From assembly GCA_020048895.1 (NCBI GenBank), contig JAIFLV010000043.1:1-64000 (forward strand): a stretch of 64,000 bases of DNA, written 5' to 3'. The DNA comes from Rhodoferax sp. GTDB lineage: Bacteria; Pseudomonadota; Gammaproteobacteria; Burkholderiales; Burkholderiaceae_C. Below, one piece after another: positions 28,156-39,541 of the stretch. Positions within the stretch are counted from its first letter, which is position 1. Each line of letters begins with the position of its first letter. A program made the position numbers and the translations under genes. The notes beneath the pieces are model-generated. The model saw only the letters and a list, made by a program, of their open reading frames with translations, had not been told where the DNA came from and ran no database searches.

Positions 28156-29409
28156 ATGGCTGAGATACAAAATTACACCCTCAACTTTGGTCCTCAGCAC
28201 CCCGCGGCGCATGGAGTTCTACGACTGGTTCTGGAACTCGATGGCGAGGTCATCCAACGCGCCGATCCGCACATAGGCTTGCTGCACCGAGCGACGGAAA
28301 AATTGGCAGAGAGCAAGACCTATCTTCAGGCGCTGCCCTACATGGATCGGCTGGACTACATGTCCATGATGTGCAATGAACACGCTTACTGTCTGGCATT
28401 GGAGAAGATGCTCGGGCTGGAAGTCCCGGTACGGGCGCAGTACATACGGGTGATGTTCTCGGAAATTACCCGGTTGTTGAATCACCTGCTGTGGGTCGGT
28501 GCGTGTGCTATCGACAACGGAGCAATGACCGTGATGTTCTACGCTTTTCGTGAGCGTGAGGATCTTTTCGACATGTACGAAGCAGTCAGCGGTGCGCGCA
28601 TGCATGCTGCCTATTTTCGTCCGGGTGGCGTATATCGGGATTTGCCGGATACCATGCCGCAGCACGAGCCAAACAAGATTCGTAGCGCAAAGTCGACCGC
28701 GGAGCTCAACGGCAATCGTGGCGGCAGCTTGTTGGACTTTATCGACGACTTTACCAAGAGGTTCCCTGGCAATCTGGCCGAATACCACACCTTGCTCACG
28801 GACAACCGCATATGGAAGCAGCGTACCGTGGATATCGGTATCGTGACTCCCGAGCGTGCGCTGAATATGGGCTTTACCGGACCGATGTTGCGCGGTTCAG
28901 GTGTTGCATGGGATTTGCGTAAAACGCAGCCTTATGACGTTTACGATCGCTTGGACTTTGATGTTCCGGTGGGCAAGACGGGCGACACGTACGACCGCTA
29001 TCTGGTGCGTATGGAGGAAATGAAGCAGTCGAACTACATCATCAAACAGTGTGTGGACTGGTTGCGTGCCAACCCTGGCCCAGTGATCACCAGCAACAGC
29101 AAGGTGGCGCCGCCGGACCGCGAGTCCATGAAGTCCAACATGGAAGACTTGATTCACCACTTCAAGTTGTTCACTGAAGGCTTCTGTGTGCCAGAGGGTG
29201 AGGCATACGCAGCCATCGAGCATCCCAAGGGCGAGTTTGGAATTTACTTTGTCAGCGATGGGGCCAATAAACCTTACCGTATGAAGATTCGACCACCTGC
29301 ATTTGTCCATCTTGCTGCGCTGGATGAAATGGGCAAGGGGCACATGATTGCGGATGCAGTCGCCATTATTGGCACCATGGATATTGTGTTTGGGGAAGTG
29401 GACCGATGA
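28156..29409 (+). CDS. nuoD: NADH-quinone oxidoreductase subunit D
   Basis: This 417-residue, 49-kDa-type subunit helps form the quinone-binding cavity. Visible are [20 protein letters not shown] at the N-terminus, [14 protein letters not shown], and the C-terminal [29 protein letters not shown] region (quoted in part: [13 protein letters not shown]). The TGA overlaps the nuoE ATG. Confidence 0.98.
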   Translation: MAEIQNYTLNFGPQHPAAHGVLRLVLELDGEVIQRADPHIGLLHRATEKLAESKTYLQALPYMDRLDYMSMMCNEHAYCLALEKMLGLEVPVRAQYIRVMFSEITRLLNHLLWVGACAIDNGAMTVMFYAFREREDLFDMYEAVSGARMHAAYFRPGGVYRDLPDTMPQHEPNKIRSAKSTAELNGNRGGSLLDFIDDFTKRFPGNLAEYHTLLTDNRIWKQRTVDIGIVTPERALNMGFTGPMLRGSGVAWDLRKTQPYDVYDRLDFDVPVGKTGDTYDRYLVRMEEMKQSNYIIKQCVDWLRANPGPVITSNSKVAPPDRESMKSNMEDLIHHFKLFTEGFCVPEGEAYAAIEHPKGEFGIYFVSDGANKPYRMKIRPPAFVHLAALDEMGKGHMIADAVAIIGTMDIVFGEVDR

Positions 29410-29894
29410 TTTCCGATGAATCCAAAGTGCGCTTCGCCGCCGAAGTTGCCAAATACCCCGCAGATCAGAAACAATCTGCGGTGATGGCCTGCCTGGCTAT
29501 TGCCCAGCAGGAATTGGGTTATGTCAGTGAGGAAACCGAGCGCGAAGTTGCGCAGTATCTCGGTATGCCGGTGATGGCGGTGCACGAAGTCACCACGTTC
29601 TACAACATGTACAACCAGAAGCCCGTGGGCAAGTACAAGTTGAATGTCTGCACCAACTTGCCGTGCCAATTGCGTGAGGGAGTGAGCACCTTGCAATATC
29701 TCGAGAAGAAACTGGGCATTTCCATGGGGCAAACAACGCCCGATGGAATGTTCACCTTGCAGCAAAGTGAATGCCTTGGCGCGTGTGCCGATTCTCCCGT
29801 ACTGTTGGTCAACGACCGGTCCATGTGCAGTTTCATGTCACCTGAAAAGCTCGATCAGATGGTGGATGGTTTGCGTGCGGCAGGGAGCAAATGA
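29406..29894 (+). CDS. nuoE: NADH-quinone oxidoreductase subunit E
   Basis: This is a 162-residue 24-kDa-type subunit with a thioredoxin-like fold carrying cluster N1a. Cluster ligands are in [11 protein letters not shown] and [12 protein letters not shown]. Upstream, the helical [17 protein letters not shown] is typical. It overlaps both neighbours by four bases. Confidence 0.97.
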   Translation: MISDESKVRFAAEVAKYPADQKQSAVMACLAIAQQELGYVSEETEREVAQYLGMPVMAVHEVTTFYNMYNQKPVGKYKLNVCTNLPCQLREGVSTLQYLEKKLGISMGQTTPDGMFTLQQSECLGACADSPVLLVNDRSMCSFMSPEKLDQMVDGLRAAGSK

Positions 29895-31246
29895 TGACAG
29901 CCGACCAAATTCTTTCCCAATTCCGGTCCAACGGCTTGCAGACTTGTTTTCACGGTCGGCATATCGAGCCGCAAATTCTTGCGGGGCTCGATGGGTCCAA
30001 TTGGCACCTGAAGGATTATGAGGCCCGAGGAGGGTATCAGGCTCTGCGTAAAGTGCTTGGAAAAGCCGGTGGCGAGCCGATGACACAGGATCAGGTGATC
30101 GCCACGGTGAAAGAGTCGGCGCTGCGCGGCCGCGGTGGTGCCGGGTTTCCCACAGGCCTGAAGTGGAGCTTCATGCCACGTCAGTTTCCTGGTCAAAAGT
30201 ACCTCGTTTGCAATTCGGACGAAGGTGAGCCTGGTACTTGTAAAGACCGCGAGATTCTTGAGTTCAATCCGCACATCGTGATTGAAGGAATGGCCATTGC
30301 AGCTTTCGCGATGGGTACATCGGTTGGGTACAACTATATTCACGGCGAAATTTTTGCCACATACGACCGCTTCGAGGCGGCGTTGGAAGAAGCGCGCGCT
30401 GCAGGGCTGTTGGGAGACAATATTCTGGGGAGCGGATTTAGCTTCCAGTTGCATGCTGCCCATGGTTTTGGTGCCTACATTTGCGGAGAAGAAACCGCGT
30501 TGCTGGAGTCGTTGGAGGGCAAGAAGGGGCAGCCACGGTTCAAGCCACCATTTCCGGCAAGCTTTGGTCTTTACGGCAAACCCACGACCATCAATAACAC
30601 GGAAACTTTTGCCGCTGTGCCATGGATCATTCGCAACGGGGGTCAAGCCTACGTGGAGTGTGGCAAACCCAATAATGGCGGAACCAAGATTTACTCGGTC
30701 GTCGGTGATGTGGAAATGCCGGGAAACTTCGAAGTTCCCATGGGAACACCATTTTCCAAATTGCTGGAACTTGCAGGCGGTGTGCGCACTGGGCGCAAGC
30801 TGAAAGCGGTTATTCCTGGAGGTTCGTCCTCCCCCGTGCTACCTGCCGCATTGATGATGGACTGCACAATGGATTACGACTCGATCGCCAAGGCAGGGTC
30901 GATGTTGGGTTCGGGCGCTGTGATCGTGATGGACGATAGTCGCTGCATGGTCAAGAGTTTGCAGCGTTTGAGTTACTTTTATTCACACGAATCCTGCGGG
31001 CAGTGCACGCCGTGCCGTGAAGGTACTGGCTGGTTGTGGCGTGTGGTGGACCGGATTGAGACAGGGCACGGGCGACAGGCCGATATTGATTTGCTGGACA
31101 GTGTGGCGGACGATATCCAGGGACGCACCATTTGTGCACTTGGTGATGCTGCAGCGATGCCGGTTCGCGCAATGATCAAGCATTTCCGACCTGAATTTGA
31201 GTACCACGTCGCGCACAAGACTTGCATGGTCCCCGCATACGTTTGA
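29891..31246 (+). CDS. nuoF: NADH-quinone oxidoreductase subunit F
   Basis: This is a 451-residue NADH-binding subunit with FMN and cluster N3. Motifs are [19 protein letters not shown] (NADH/FMN loop), [37 protein letters not shown] and the cluster motif [11 protein letters not shown] followed by a distant cysteine in TICALGDAA. It begins with two ATG codons, the first overlapping the nuoE stop. Confidence 0.98.
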   Translation: MMTADQILSQFRSNGLQTCFHGRHIEPQILAGLDGSNWHLKDYEARGGYQALRKVLGKAGGEPMTQDQVIATVKESALRGRGGAGFPTGLKWSFMPRQFPGQKYLVCNSDEGEPGTCKDREILEFNPHIVIEGMAIAAFAMGTSVGYNYIHGEIFATYDRFEAALEEARAAGLLGDNILGSGFSFQLHAAHGFGAYICGEETALLESLEGKKGQPRFKPPFPASFGLYGKPTTINNTETFAAVPWIIRNGGQAYVECGKPNNGGTKIYSVVGDVEMPGNFEVPMGTPFSKLLELAGGVRTGRKLKAVIPGGSSSPVLPAALMMDCTMDYDSIAKAGSMLGSGAVIVMDDSRCMVKSLQRLSYFYSHESCGQCTPCREGTGWLWRVVDRIETGHGRQADIDLLDSVADDIQGRTICALGDAAAMPVRAMIKHFRPEFEYHVAHKTCMVPAYV

Positions 31247-31260
31247 GTGAGTACTACAAG

Positions 31261-33399
31261 ATGATTGAAATCGAACTCGATGGCAAGAAGGTGGATATTG
31301 CTGAAGGCAGCATGATCATGCATGCAGCAGAGAAGGCGGGCACCTACATTCCGCACTTCTGCTACCACAAGAAACTCAGCATTGCGGCAAGCTGCCGTAT
31401 GTGTCTGGTTGACGTGGAAAAAATGCCCAAGCCCATGCCGGCCTGTGCGACACCCGTGACCAAGGGTATGGTGGTGCGAACCCAGAGCGACAAGGCAGTA
31501 AGGGCGCAGAAGTCGGTCATGGAGTTTCTGCTTATCAATCACCCCTTGGATTGTCCGATTTGTGACCAGGGCGGCGAGTGCCAGTTGCAGGACTTGGCCG
31601 TGGGCTATGGTGGTACGGCATCACGCTTCGAGGAAGAGAAGCGCGTGGTCTTTCACAAGGACATTGGTCCCTTGGTGTCGATGGAAGAAATGAGCCGTTG
31701 CATCCACTGCACACGGTGCGTGCGCTTCGGGCAGGAGATCGCCGGAGTGATGGAACTCGGGATGTCGCATCGCGGGGAACATGCCGAGATTGAGACATTT
31801 GTTGGCCAGTCGGTGGACTCTGAACTTTCAGGCAACATGATTGACATTTGTCCGGTGGGCGCGCTGACCAGCAAGCCGTTTCGGTACAGTGCGCGCACAT
31901 GGGAGTTGTCTCGGCGCAAGTCCGTCAGTCCGCACGATTCCACGGGTTCCAATCTCATCATTCAGGTGAAGAACCACCGTGTGATGCGCGTGGTGCCATT
32001 TGAAAATGATGCCGTGAATGAGTGCTGGATCGCTGATCGTGATCGTTTTTCCTATGAGGCGCTCAATAGTTCGGAACGCTTGACGTCCCCCATGCTGAAG
32101 CAGGGCGGCGAGTGGAAGACTGTGGACTGGCAAACTGCACTGGAGTATGTGGCACATGGCTTGAAAAGCATAAAGGCCAATCACGGGGTATCTTCAATTG
32201 GTGCACTGGTAAGTCCGCACAGCACGCTGGAAGAGATTTATCTTGCAGGCGCACTGATGCGCGGCATCGGTAGCGGTAATATCGACTACCGTTTGCGCAA
32301 TGCCGAGTTTGAGCAGGCACAACCCGGTGCCCGTCATCTTGGAATGGCTGTTGCCGATCTGTCCAACCTTCAGCGCGTGTTGGTAGTCGGCTCCAATCTA
32401 CGCAAGGATCACCCTCTATTTGCACAACGCATTCGGCAGGCAGTGCGGTCGGGATGCGCAGTCAATGTGGTCAGCGCGACGGACGTACAGTGGGCCATGT
32501 CGATCCGCAATACCAGCAAGGCTTCGTCAGGCAACTGGGTACAGGCACTGGCTGATATTGCAAGCGCGATTGCGATGGAAAAAGGCATCACGGCTCCGCA
32601 AACTGGAGAGGCTACCGATATTGCCAAGGCGATAGCGAAATCCATGTTGACCGGTGAGCGCAAAGCGGTTTTATTGGGAAATGCTGCCGCTCACCATCCG
32701 TATGGAAGCCAATTGCTGGCATTGGCGAACTGGATTGGAGTGCATACCGGCGCTTCGATTGGGTACCTCACGGAAGCCGCCAATACGGTGGGAGCTCAAT
32801 TGGTGGGTGCGTTGCCGGACGACGGTGGACTGAACGCGGGACAGATGCTTTCGGGTGCACTTAAAGCGGCAATACTGCTTAATAACGAGCCAGAGTTTGA
32901 TTCAGCCGCAGGTGCCAAGTCGGCTGAGGGATTGAAGACCTGTGAAATGGTCGTCACGCTCAGCCCGTTCAAGGCCAATCTCGCAATCAGTGACGTTCTG
33001 TTGCCGATTGCTCCGTTTACTGAAACACCCGGCACCTTCGTCAATGCAGAGGGTCTGATTCAAAGCTTCCATGCAGTTGTGAAACCACTTGGTGAGACGC
33101 GTCCCGCCTGGAAAGTGCTGCGAGCACTGGCGAATGTTTTGAACCTTCCAGGGTTCGAGTTCAACTCGGCCCAGGAGGTCTTGGAGCACTTGCATCCGAC
33201 CAATGGCGGAGCCATTCCCCAGCAGGTTCCTGCGGGCAGGCTGAGCAATGCCGCAGCAGCAGGATCGACGGTTCAGTCTGCGCGTGCCGAACCCTGCGTG
33301 GCAGGCATTTATCAACTCGACGGCATCGTGCGTCGGGCAACAGCGTTGCAACTCACCGCCGATGCCAGAGCCACCCGTTCGCTGGAGGTGACAGCATGA
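31261..33399 (+). CDS. nuoG: NADH-quinone oxidoreductase subunit G
   Basis: This is a 712-residue 75-kDa-type subunit. A plant-type 2Fe-2S domain ([20 protein letters not shown]) is followed by the His-Cys 4Fe-4S motif ([18 protein letters not shown]) and a further cluster region ([10 protein letters not shown]). The molybdopterin-oxidoreductase-like domain occupies the rest. The C-terminal roughly 60 residues are variable. The ATG at 31261 is used; the frame from 31222 overlaps nuoF. Confidence 0.97.
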   Translation: MIEIELDGKKVDIAEGSMIMHAAEKAGTYIPHFCYHKKLSIAASCRMCLVDVEKMPKPMPACATPVTKGMVVRTQSDKAVRAQKSVMEFLLINHPLDCPICDQGGECQLQDLAVGYGGTASRFEEEKRVVFHKDIGPLVSMEEMSRCIHCTRCVRFGQEIAGVMELGMSHRGEHAEIETFVGQSVDSELSGNMIDICPVGALTSKPFRYSARTWELSRRKSVSPHDSTGSNLIIQVKNHRVMRVVPFENDAVNECWIADRDRFSYEALNSSERLTSPMLKQGGEWKTVDWQTALEYVAHGLKSIKANHGVSSIGALVSPHSTLEEIYLAGALMRGIGSGNIDYRLRNAEFEQAQPGARHLGMAVADLSNLQRVLVVGSNLRKDHPLFAQRIRQAVRSGCAVNVVSATDVQWAMSIRNTSKASSGNWVQALADIASAIAMEKGITAPQTGEATDIAKAIAKSMLTGERKAVLLGNAAAHHPYGSQLLALANWIGVHTGASIGYLTEAANTVGAQLVGALPDDGGLNAGQMLSGALKAAILLNNEPEFDSAAGAKSAEGLKTCEMVVTLSPFKANLAISDVLLPIAPFTETPGTFVNAEGLIQSFHAVVKPLGETRPAWKVLRALANVLNLPGFEFNSAQEVLEHLHPTNGGAIPQQVPAGRLSNAAAAGSTVQSARAEPCVAGIYQLDGIVRRATALQLTADARATRSLEVTA

Positions 33400-34472
33400 G
33401 CGATATCATTTTTGCTTTCGGCCAGGGGTTGCTCTCGGATGGCTGGTGGACGGTCTACGTGTGGCCCCTGATTTGGGCCACGATCAAGGTGTCCCTGGTT
33501 CTCATGTTGGTGATGGGTATTGTGACCTACGCTACGCTCTGGGAGCGAAAACTGCTCGGCTGGGTTCAGATTCGTCTGGGGCCAAACCGCGTGGGGCCTT
33601 GGGGATTGTTGCAGCCCATCGCTGATGCCTTGAAGTTGATGACGAAAGAGGTGGTGCGACCTGCTGCCGCTGACAAGTCGTTGTTCTACTTAGGACCGGT
33701 CCTCACAGTTGCTCCTGCATTGGCGGCGTGGGCTGTCGTGCCCTTTGGACCAGAGGTCGCCGCGGCCAATCTCAATGCAGGCTTGCTGTTTTTGATGGCG
33801 ATTGCGTCGTTGGAGGTGTACGGAGTCATCATTTCCGGATGGTCGTCCAATTCGAAGTATGCGTTTCTTGGTGCGTTGCGAGCATCAGCGCAAATGGTGA
33901 GTTACGAGATCGCGATGGGCTTTTGTTTCCTGGTCGTGCTGATGGTTTCTGCAAGCCTGAACATGACGGATATTGTGCTCGGTCAGGCCAAAGGACAATT
34001 CGCGGATATGGGGTTGTCGTTCCTGTCCTGGAACTGGTTACCTCTGCTGCCGATTCTGGTTATTTACTTTGTGTCCGGTTTGGCTGAAACGAATCGGACT
34101 CCTTTTGACGTTATCGAAGGCGAGTCGGAAATTGTTGCCGGCCATATGGTTGAATATTCAGGTATGTCCTGGGCGATGTTTCAGATGGCCGAGTATGCGA
34201 ACATTTGGCTTATCTCCATTCTTACAACCGTGATGTTCCTTGGTGGCTGGTTGTCTCCAGTTGCTGCTTTGGACTTCATTCCTGGCTGGATATGGTTGGG
34301 TCTTAAGACCTTTGCCGTCATGACGCTGTTCATCTGGGTTCGAGTTACCTTTCCGCGCTTTCGGTATGACCAGATCATGCGTTTGGGCTGGAAGATTTTC
34401 ATTCCCATTACCCTGGTCTGGCTGGTGGTGATTGCGGTGTGGATGCAGACCCCGTGGAACATTTGGAAGTAA
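33396..34472 (+). CDS. nuoH: NADH-quinone oxidoreductase subunit H
   Basis: This 358-residue membrane subunit connects the quinone cavity to the proton path and has about eight helices. Characteristic stretches are [52 protein letters not shown] and [18 protein letters not shown]. It overlaps the nuoG stop by four bases. Confidence 0.98.
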   Translation: MSDIIFAFGQGLLSDGWWTVYVWPLIWATIKVSLVLMLVMGIVTYATLWERKLLGWVQIRLGPNRVGPWGLLQPIADALKLMTKEVVRPAAADKSLFYLGPVLTVAPALAAWAVVPFGPEVAAANLNAGLLFLMAIASLEVYGVIISGWSSNSKYAFLGALRASAQMVSYEIAMGFCFLVVLMVSASLNMTDIVLGQAKGQFADMGLSFLSWNWLPLLPILVIYFVSGLAETNRTPFDVIEGESEIVAGHMVEYSGMSWAMFQMAEYANIWLISILTTVMFLGGWLSPVAALDFIPGWIWLGLKTFAVMTLFIWVRVTFPRFRYDQIMRLGWKIFIPITLVWLVVIAVWMQTPWNIWK

Positions 34473-34484
34473 TTCGAGTTGTCT

Positions 34485-35018
34485 ATGTCTACCCCAACTT
34501 CAAATATGCTTCATAGCCCATCCACAAGTGCCTTTTCGCTGAAGGATTTTCTGAGCAGCTTTTTACTGATCGAACTCTTGAAGGGTTTGATGCTCACCGG
34601 GAAATATGCCTTTCGTAGCAAGATTACGTTGGAGTATCCCGAAGAGAAAACTCCTTTGTCACCACGTTTTCGTGGATTGCATGCATTGCGACGTTATGAA
34701 AACGGTGAGGAACGCTGCATCGCGTGCAAGCTGTGTGAGGCGGTGTGCCCGGCGCAGGCGATTACGATCGAATCCGAGGTTCGCCAAGATGGATCGCGGC
34801 GCACCACGCGTTATGACATTGACCTGAACAAGTGTATTTTTTGTGGTTTCTGCGAGGAGAGTTGTCCCGTAGATTCCATTGTGGAAACGCACATTCTCGA
34901 GTACCACGGCGAAGCGCGCAACGATCTGTATTTCACCAAGGAAATGCTGCTTGCGGTGGGTGATCGTTACGAGTCAGTGATTGCGGCCAACAAGGCGGCT
35001 GACGCCAAGTACCGTTGA
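34485..35018 (+). CDS. nuoI: NADH-quinone oxidoreductase subunit I
   Basis: This is a 177-residue ferredoxin-like subunit with clusters N6a and N6b. The two CxxCxxCxxxCP motifs are [16 protein letters not shown] and [16 protein letters not shown]. The N-terminal extension (about 20 residues, Ser/Thr-rich) is longer than in many homologues. The start is at the ATG at 34485; a TTG at 34479 would add two residues. Confidence 0.97.
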   Translation: MSTPTSNMLHSPSTSAFSLKDFLSSFLLIELLKGLMLTGKYAFRSKITLEYPEEKTPLSPRFRGLHALRRYENGEERCIACKLCEAVCPAQAITIESEVRQDGSRRTTRYDIDLNKCIFCGFCEESCPVDSIVETHILEYHGEARNDLYFTKEMLLAVGDRYESVIAANKAADAKYR

Positions 35019-35043
35019 TCGGGCGTTATAAAGAAGAAACATC

Positions 35044-35700
35044 ATGAGTGTCACGACCGGTCTTTTCTACCTGTTCTCTGCGATTTTGCTGGTATCTGCA
35101 TTTCGTGTTATCACGGCACGCAATCCCGTCCACGCCGTACTTTTTCTGGTGCTTGCTTTTGTGCAGGCCTCGATGTTATGGATGTTGCTGAAGGCGGAGT
35201 TTCTCTCCATTGCTCTGGTACTGGTCTACGTTGGCGCAGTGATGGTATTGTTTCTTTTTGTGGTGATGATGATCGACGTGAACGTTGAGGGTTTGCGTGA
35301 AGGATTCTGGAATCACTTTCCCCTTGCCGCGGTGATCGGCGTGGTTATCGCATTGGAAATGTCGGCTGTATTGATGGGTGGGTTCAGGATGTCTGAAGAT
35401 CTGAGTGGCAAGGCGGTTAACGTCGCCGGAGCAGTGCAGATGTCCAACACCAAAGAAATTGGTTTGTTGATGTACAACCATTATGTGTATCCCCTTGAAG
35501 TTGCGACCGCGATCCTGCTTGTGGGAATGATTGCTGCTATCGCTCTGACTTTGCGGACTCGCAAAAATACCAAGTATGTGCAGCCCGGCAGTCAGGTGCG
35601 GATCAAGGCGAAAGACCGCATGACTGTGCTGAAAATGGCGCCTACACGGCCGGCAGTGGAGCCGGTTGAAGCGGCGCCCAACGGGGAGACAAAGGTATGA
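35044..35700 (+). CDS. nuoJ: NADH-quinone oxidoreductase subunit J
   Basis: This is a 218-residue membrane subunit with five helices. [20 protein letters not shown] contains the family's broken helix. The C-terminal 50 residues are hydrophilic and basic, as in other betaproteobacterial NuoJ proteins. It overlaps nuoK by four bases. Confidence 0.96.
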   Translation: MSVTTGLFYLFSAILLVSAFRVITARNPVHAVLFLVLAFVQASMLWMLLKAEFLSIALVLVYVGAVMVLFLFVVMMIDVNVEGLREGFWNHFPLAAVIGVVIALEMSAVLMGGFRMSEDLSGKAVNVAGAVQMSNTKEIGLLMYNHYVYPLEVATAILLVGMIAAIALTLRTRKNTKYVQPGSQVRIKAKDRMTVLKMAPTRPAVEPVEAAPNGETKV

Positions 35701-36005
35701 CTTTGACGCTTGGACATTTTTTATCCCTGGGTGCCATGTTGTTTGCGCTGTCGGTCGTGGGAATTTTTCTCAATCGTCGTAACCTGATTGTGTTGCTGAT
35801 GGCAATTGAGTTGATGCTGCTGGCCGTGAACACCAATTTTGTAGCGTTCTCCTACTACCTGCATGACATGCATGGTCAGATATTTGTGTTTTTCATCCTC
35901 ACGGTGGCGGCTGCAGAGTCAGCTATCGGCCTGGCCATCCTGGTTCTGCTGTTCCGCAACAAGTCCAGCATTAACGTGGATGAGCTCAACTCGCTCAAGG
36001 GTTAA
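35697..36005 (+). CDS. nuoK: NADH-quinone oxidoreductase subunit K
   Basis: This is a 102-residue Mrp-type membrane subunit with three helices. The conserved acidic residues sit in [16 protein letters not shown] and [13 protein letters not shown], both needed for proton translocation in homologues. Confidence 0.97.
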   Translation: MTLTLGHFLSLGAMLFALSVVGIFLNRRNLIVLLMAIELMLLAVNTNFVAFSYYLHDMHGQIFVFFILTVAAAESAIGLAILVLLFRNKSSINVDELNSLKG

Positions 36006-36010
36006 TAAAA

Positions 36011-38029
36011 ATGAGTCAAACCCTTTCTGCTTCTACCTTGTTGATGGTGCCAATGGCTCCCTTGGTCGGTTCAGTGCTGGCCGGTATATTTGGTACCAAA
36101 TTTGGCGGCAACCGTATTGGTCGCGTAGCGAGCCACTCATTGACTATCCTGGGTGTGCTGGTCGCTTTTGTGCTATCGGCCATGACGCTGCAGTCGGTCG
36201 TCGTCGATGGCGCGCGCTTCAATGAAACGCTGTACACCTGGATGGTTGTTGGTGACTTGAAGATGGAAATCGGCTTCCTGGTGGATGGCTTGACTGCCAT
36301 GATGATGTGCGTAGTCACCTTTGTCTCGCTGATGGTGCACCTTTACACTGTTGGGTACATGTCGGAAGACGACGGGTATAACCGCTTTTTTTCCTACATC
36401 TCTCTTTTCACCTTCTCGATGTTGATGCTTGTCATGAGCAACAACATGCTGCAGTTGTTCTTCGGTTGGGAGGCGGTCGGCCTGGTGTCGTACCTGCTGA
36501 TCGGTTTCTGGTTCAACAAGCCAACGGCCATTTTTGCCAATATGAAGGCATTCCTGGTCAATCGGGTGGGTGACTTTGGATTCATTCTGGGAATCGGATT
36601 AATTGCTGCCTACGCTGGAACACTCAATTACGCGGAAGCATTCGCAAAATCTGAACAACTCGGCGCGATGACTTTCCCTGGTACAGAGTGGATGCTTGTG
36701 ACAGTGATTTGTATTTGCCTGTTTATTGGCGCGATGGGCAAGTCCGCACAATTTCCGTTGCATGTCTGGTTGCCTGACTCGATGGAAGGTCCCACACCTA
36801 TTTCGGCGCTGATTCATGCCGCCACGATGGTGACTGCGGGCATATTTATGGTGGCGCGGATGTCTCCACTGTTCGAGTTGAGCGATACAGCGTTGAATTT
36901 TGTGATGGTGATTGGCTCCATAACCGCCTTGTTTATGGGTTTTCTGGGCATTATTCAAAATGACATCAAGCGCATCGTGGCGTATTCGACCCTGTCGCAG
37001 CTGGGGTACATGACCGTTGCTTTGGGTGCCTCTGCCTATTCGGTGGCGGTGTTCCATCTGATGACCCATGCGTTCTTCAAGGCGCTTTTGTTCCTTGCAG
37101 CGGGTTCGGTGATCATGGGCTTGCACCATAACCAGGACATACGCTGGATGGGTAACGTGCGCAAGTACATGCCCATCACCTGGATCACATCGCTGTTGGG
37201 ATCTTTGGCTTTGATCGGCACACCATTCTTTGCAGGCTTTTACTCGAAAGACAGCATCATTGAGGCTGTGGCTGAGAGCCATCTTCCCGGCGCAGGTTTC
37301 GCCCATTTTGCGGTGTTGGCGGGCGTTTTTGTGACTGCCTTCTATTCATTCCGCCTGTACTTCCTGGTCTTTCACGGCAAAGAGCGCTACGACCAAAATC
37401 CGGATGCGCACCATGGCCACGGGGATCACCACGGACATGGCCACGACAACAAGCCGCATGAGTCTCCGTGGGTTGTCACTGTGCCGTTGGTGCTGCTGGC
37501 TATTCCATCGGTGGTGATAGGTGCCATGACAATCGGCCCGATGCTGTTTGGTGATTTTTTCAAGGGCGCTATTTTTGTGGATGCCGCAAAGCATCCGGTG
37601 ATGCAAGAGTTGGGACATGCATTCCATGGTCCTGTAGCCATGGCTCTTCATTCAGTGGGAACGCTCCCGTTGTGGCTGGCGATTGCTGGCGTGGCATGTG
37701 CATATTACATGTACATGGTCAATCCAGCCCTACCTGCTGCCATCAAACAAAAATTCATGCCGGTGTTTACTGTGCTTGAAAACAAGTACTACCTTGATTG
37801 GTTCAACGAGAACGTCCTCGCCCGAGGCGCACGAGCGCTGGGCACCGGGTTATGGAAGGGCGGAGATCAGACCGTTATTGACGGGTTGCTGGTGAATGGC
37901 TCCTGGAAAGTTGTGGGAGTGATTTCGAGTGTGGTGCGCAAGGTGCAGACGGGCTACCTGTACCACTATGCGTTTGCCATGATCATGGGCGTTCTTGTGC
38001 TCATGACGTACTTTGTATGGCTCAAGTAG
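36011..38029 (+). CDS. nuoL: NADH-quinone oxidoreductase subunit L
   Basis: This 672-residue antiporter-like subunit is the most distal proton pump, with a long lateral helix. Key motifs are FFGWEAVGLVSYLLIGFW, GKSAQFPLHVWLPDSMEGPT, ISALIHAATMV and the second-half lysine region. A histidine-rich cytoplasmic loop (about residues 460-480: HHGHGDHHGHGHD) is an obvious local feature with unknown metal-binding meaning. Confidence 0.97.
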   Translation: MSQTLSASTLLMVPMAPLVGSVLAGIFGTKFGGNRIGRVASHSLTILGVLVAFVLSAMTLQSVVVDGARFNETLYTWMVVGDLKMEIGFLVDGLTAMMMCVVTFVSLMVHLYTVGYMSEDDGYNRFFSYISLFTFSMLMLVMSNNMLQLFFGWEAVGLVSYLLIGFWFNKPTAIFANMKAFLVNRVGDFGFILGIGLIAAYAGTLNYAEAFAKSEQLGAMTFPGTEWMLVTVICICLFIGAMGKSAQFPLHVWLPDSMEGPTPISALIHAATMVTAGIFMVARMSPLFELSDTALNFVMVIGSITALFMGFLGIIQNDIKRIVAYSTLSQLGYMTVALGASAYSVAVFHLMTHAFFKALLFLAAGSVIMGLHHNQDIRWMGNVRKYMPITWITSLLGSLALIGTPFFAGFYSKDSIIEAVAESHLPGAGFAHFAVLAGVFVTAFYSFRLYFLVFHGKERYDQNPDAHHGHGDHHGHGHDNKPHESPWVVTVPLVLLAIPSVVIGAMTIGPMLFGDFFKGAIFVDAAKHPVMQELGHAFHGPVAMALHSVGTLPLWLAIAGVACAYYMYMVNPALPAAIKQKFMPVFTVLENKYYLDWFNENVLARGARALGTGLWKGGDQTVIDGLLVNGSWKVVGVISSVVRKVQTGYLYHYAFAMIMGVLVLMTYFVWLK

Positions 38030-38041
38030 GAGAATAAGAAA

Positions 38042-39517
38042 ATGGAATGGTTGAGCCTTGCAATCTGGATGCCTATCGCGTTTGGGGTTGTGCTTTTGGC
38101 GTGGGGCAGTGATGAACATGCCGATGCGGTACGTTGGGTTGCTTTGGTCGGCGCTATTGCCAGTTTCGTTGTTACATTGCCGCTGTATTTGCGGTTTGAC
38201 GTATCGACAGCCGCGATGCAGTTCGTCGAAAAATCCTCGTGGATCGAGCGCTTTAACGTGAACTACCACCTTGGTGTGGATGGTATTTCAGTCTGGTTTG
38301 TGCTGTTGACCGCATTCATCAATGTGGTTGTCATCATCGCCGGGTGGGAGGTCATCAAGCGCAATGTCAATCAATATATGGCGGCGTTTCTCATTTTGAG
38401 CGGGCTGATGATCGGAGTGTTCTGTGCGCTCGATGGTCTGCTGTTTTACGTGTTTTTCGAAGCGACCCTGATCCCCATGTACCTCATCATCGGTATCTGG
38501 GGTGGGCCCAACAAGATTTACGCCGCGTTCAAGTTTTTCCTTTATACGTTACTGGGATCCTTGCTGATGCTGGTTGCGTTGATCTACCTCTACACCAAGT
38601 CAGGCGGCAGCTTTGATCTGGCTACTTGGCATACATTGCCGCTCAGTGGCTCCGCGCAGACTTTGCTCTTCTTTGCGTTTTTTGCGGCGTTTGCAGTGAA
38701 AGTGCCCATGTGGCCTGTTCATACCTGGTTGCCTGATGTACACGTGGAAGCACCAACGGGCGGTTCGGCGGTGCTGGCGGCCATCATGCTCAAACTTGGT
38801 GCCTACGGTTTTCTGCGTTTTTCGCTACCCATCGCACCGGACGCTGCCCATGAGTGGGCTGGTTTCATGATCACTTTGTCTTTGATTGCGGTCGTGTATG
38901 TGGGCCTGGTTGCCATGGTGCAGCAGGACATGAAGAAGCTGGTTGCATATTCATCGGTTGCTCACATGGGGTTTGTGACTTTGGGGTTCTTCATTTTCAG
39001 TTCGTTGGGCGTCTCAGGCGGTATTGTGCAGATGATCTCGCACGGGTTTGTGTCGGCCGCCATGTTCCTGTCGATTGGTGTTCTATACGATCGCGTTCAT
39101 TCTCGCGAGATCGCCAGTTATGGGGGGGTCGTGAACACCATGCCAAAGTTCACTGCCTTTGCGCTGTTTTTTGCAATGGCCAATTGCGGGTTGCCTGGCA
39201 CAGCAGGTTTCGTGGGCGAATGGATGGTCATCTTGGGTGCTGTCAAGTTCAACTTCTGGATCGGCTTCGCCGCAGCGAGTGCTCTGATTTTTGGTGCCGC
39301 CTACACGTTGTGGATGTTCAAGCGTGTATACCTGGGTGCTCCGGGGAACGACAAGGTCAAGGCGCTGACCGACATCAACGCGCGTGAGTTTCTGGTGATG
39401 TCCCTGTTGGCTATCGCGGTCCTGTACATGGGCATCTATCCCAAACCGTTTACGGATGTGATGGACGTTTCGGTAGCGCAGCTGCTCAAGCACGTTGCAA
39501 TATCCAAATTGAATTGA
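38042..39517 (+). CDS. nuoM: NADH-quinone oxidoreductase subunit M
   Basis: This 491-residue antiporter-like proton-pumping subunit has about 14 helices. Diagnostic stretches are the glutamate in FFEATLIPMYLIIGIWGG, the lysine in VKVPMWPVHTWLPDVHVEAP, and KKLVAYSSVAHMGF. It lies 12 bases after nuoL. Confidence 0.97.
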   Translation: MEWLSLAIWMPIAFGVVLLAWGSDEHADAVRWVALVGAIASFVVTLPLYLRFDVSTAAMQFVEKSSWIERFNVNYHLGVDGISVWFVLLTAFINVVVIIAGWEVIKRNVNQYMAAFLILSGLMIGVFCALDGLLFYVFFEATLIPMYLIIGIWGGPNKIYAAFKFFLYTLLGSLLMLVALIYLYTKSGGSFDLATWHTLPLSGSAQTLLFFAFFAAFAVKVPMWPVHTWLPDVHVEAPTGGSAVLAAIMLKLGAYGFLRFSLPIAPDAAHEWAGFMITLSLIAVVYVGLVAMVQQDMKKLVAYSSVAHMGFVTLGFFIFSSLGVSGGIVQMISHGFVSAAMFLSIGVLYDRVHSREIASYGGVVNTMPKFTAFALFFAMANCGLPGTAGFVGEWMVILGAVKFNFWIGFAAASALIFGAAYTLWMFKRVYLGAPGNDKVKALTDINAREFLVMSLLAIAVLYMGIYPKPFTDVMDVSVAQLLKHVAISKLN

Positions 39518-39541
39518 TCACACTGAATTGAGAGAAGAACG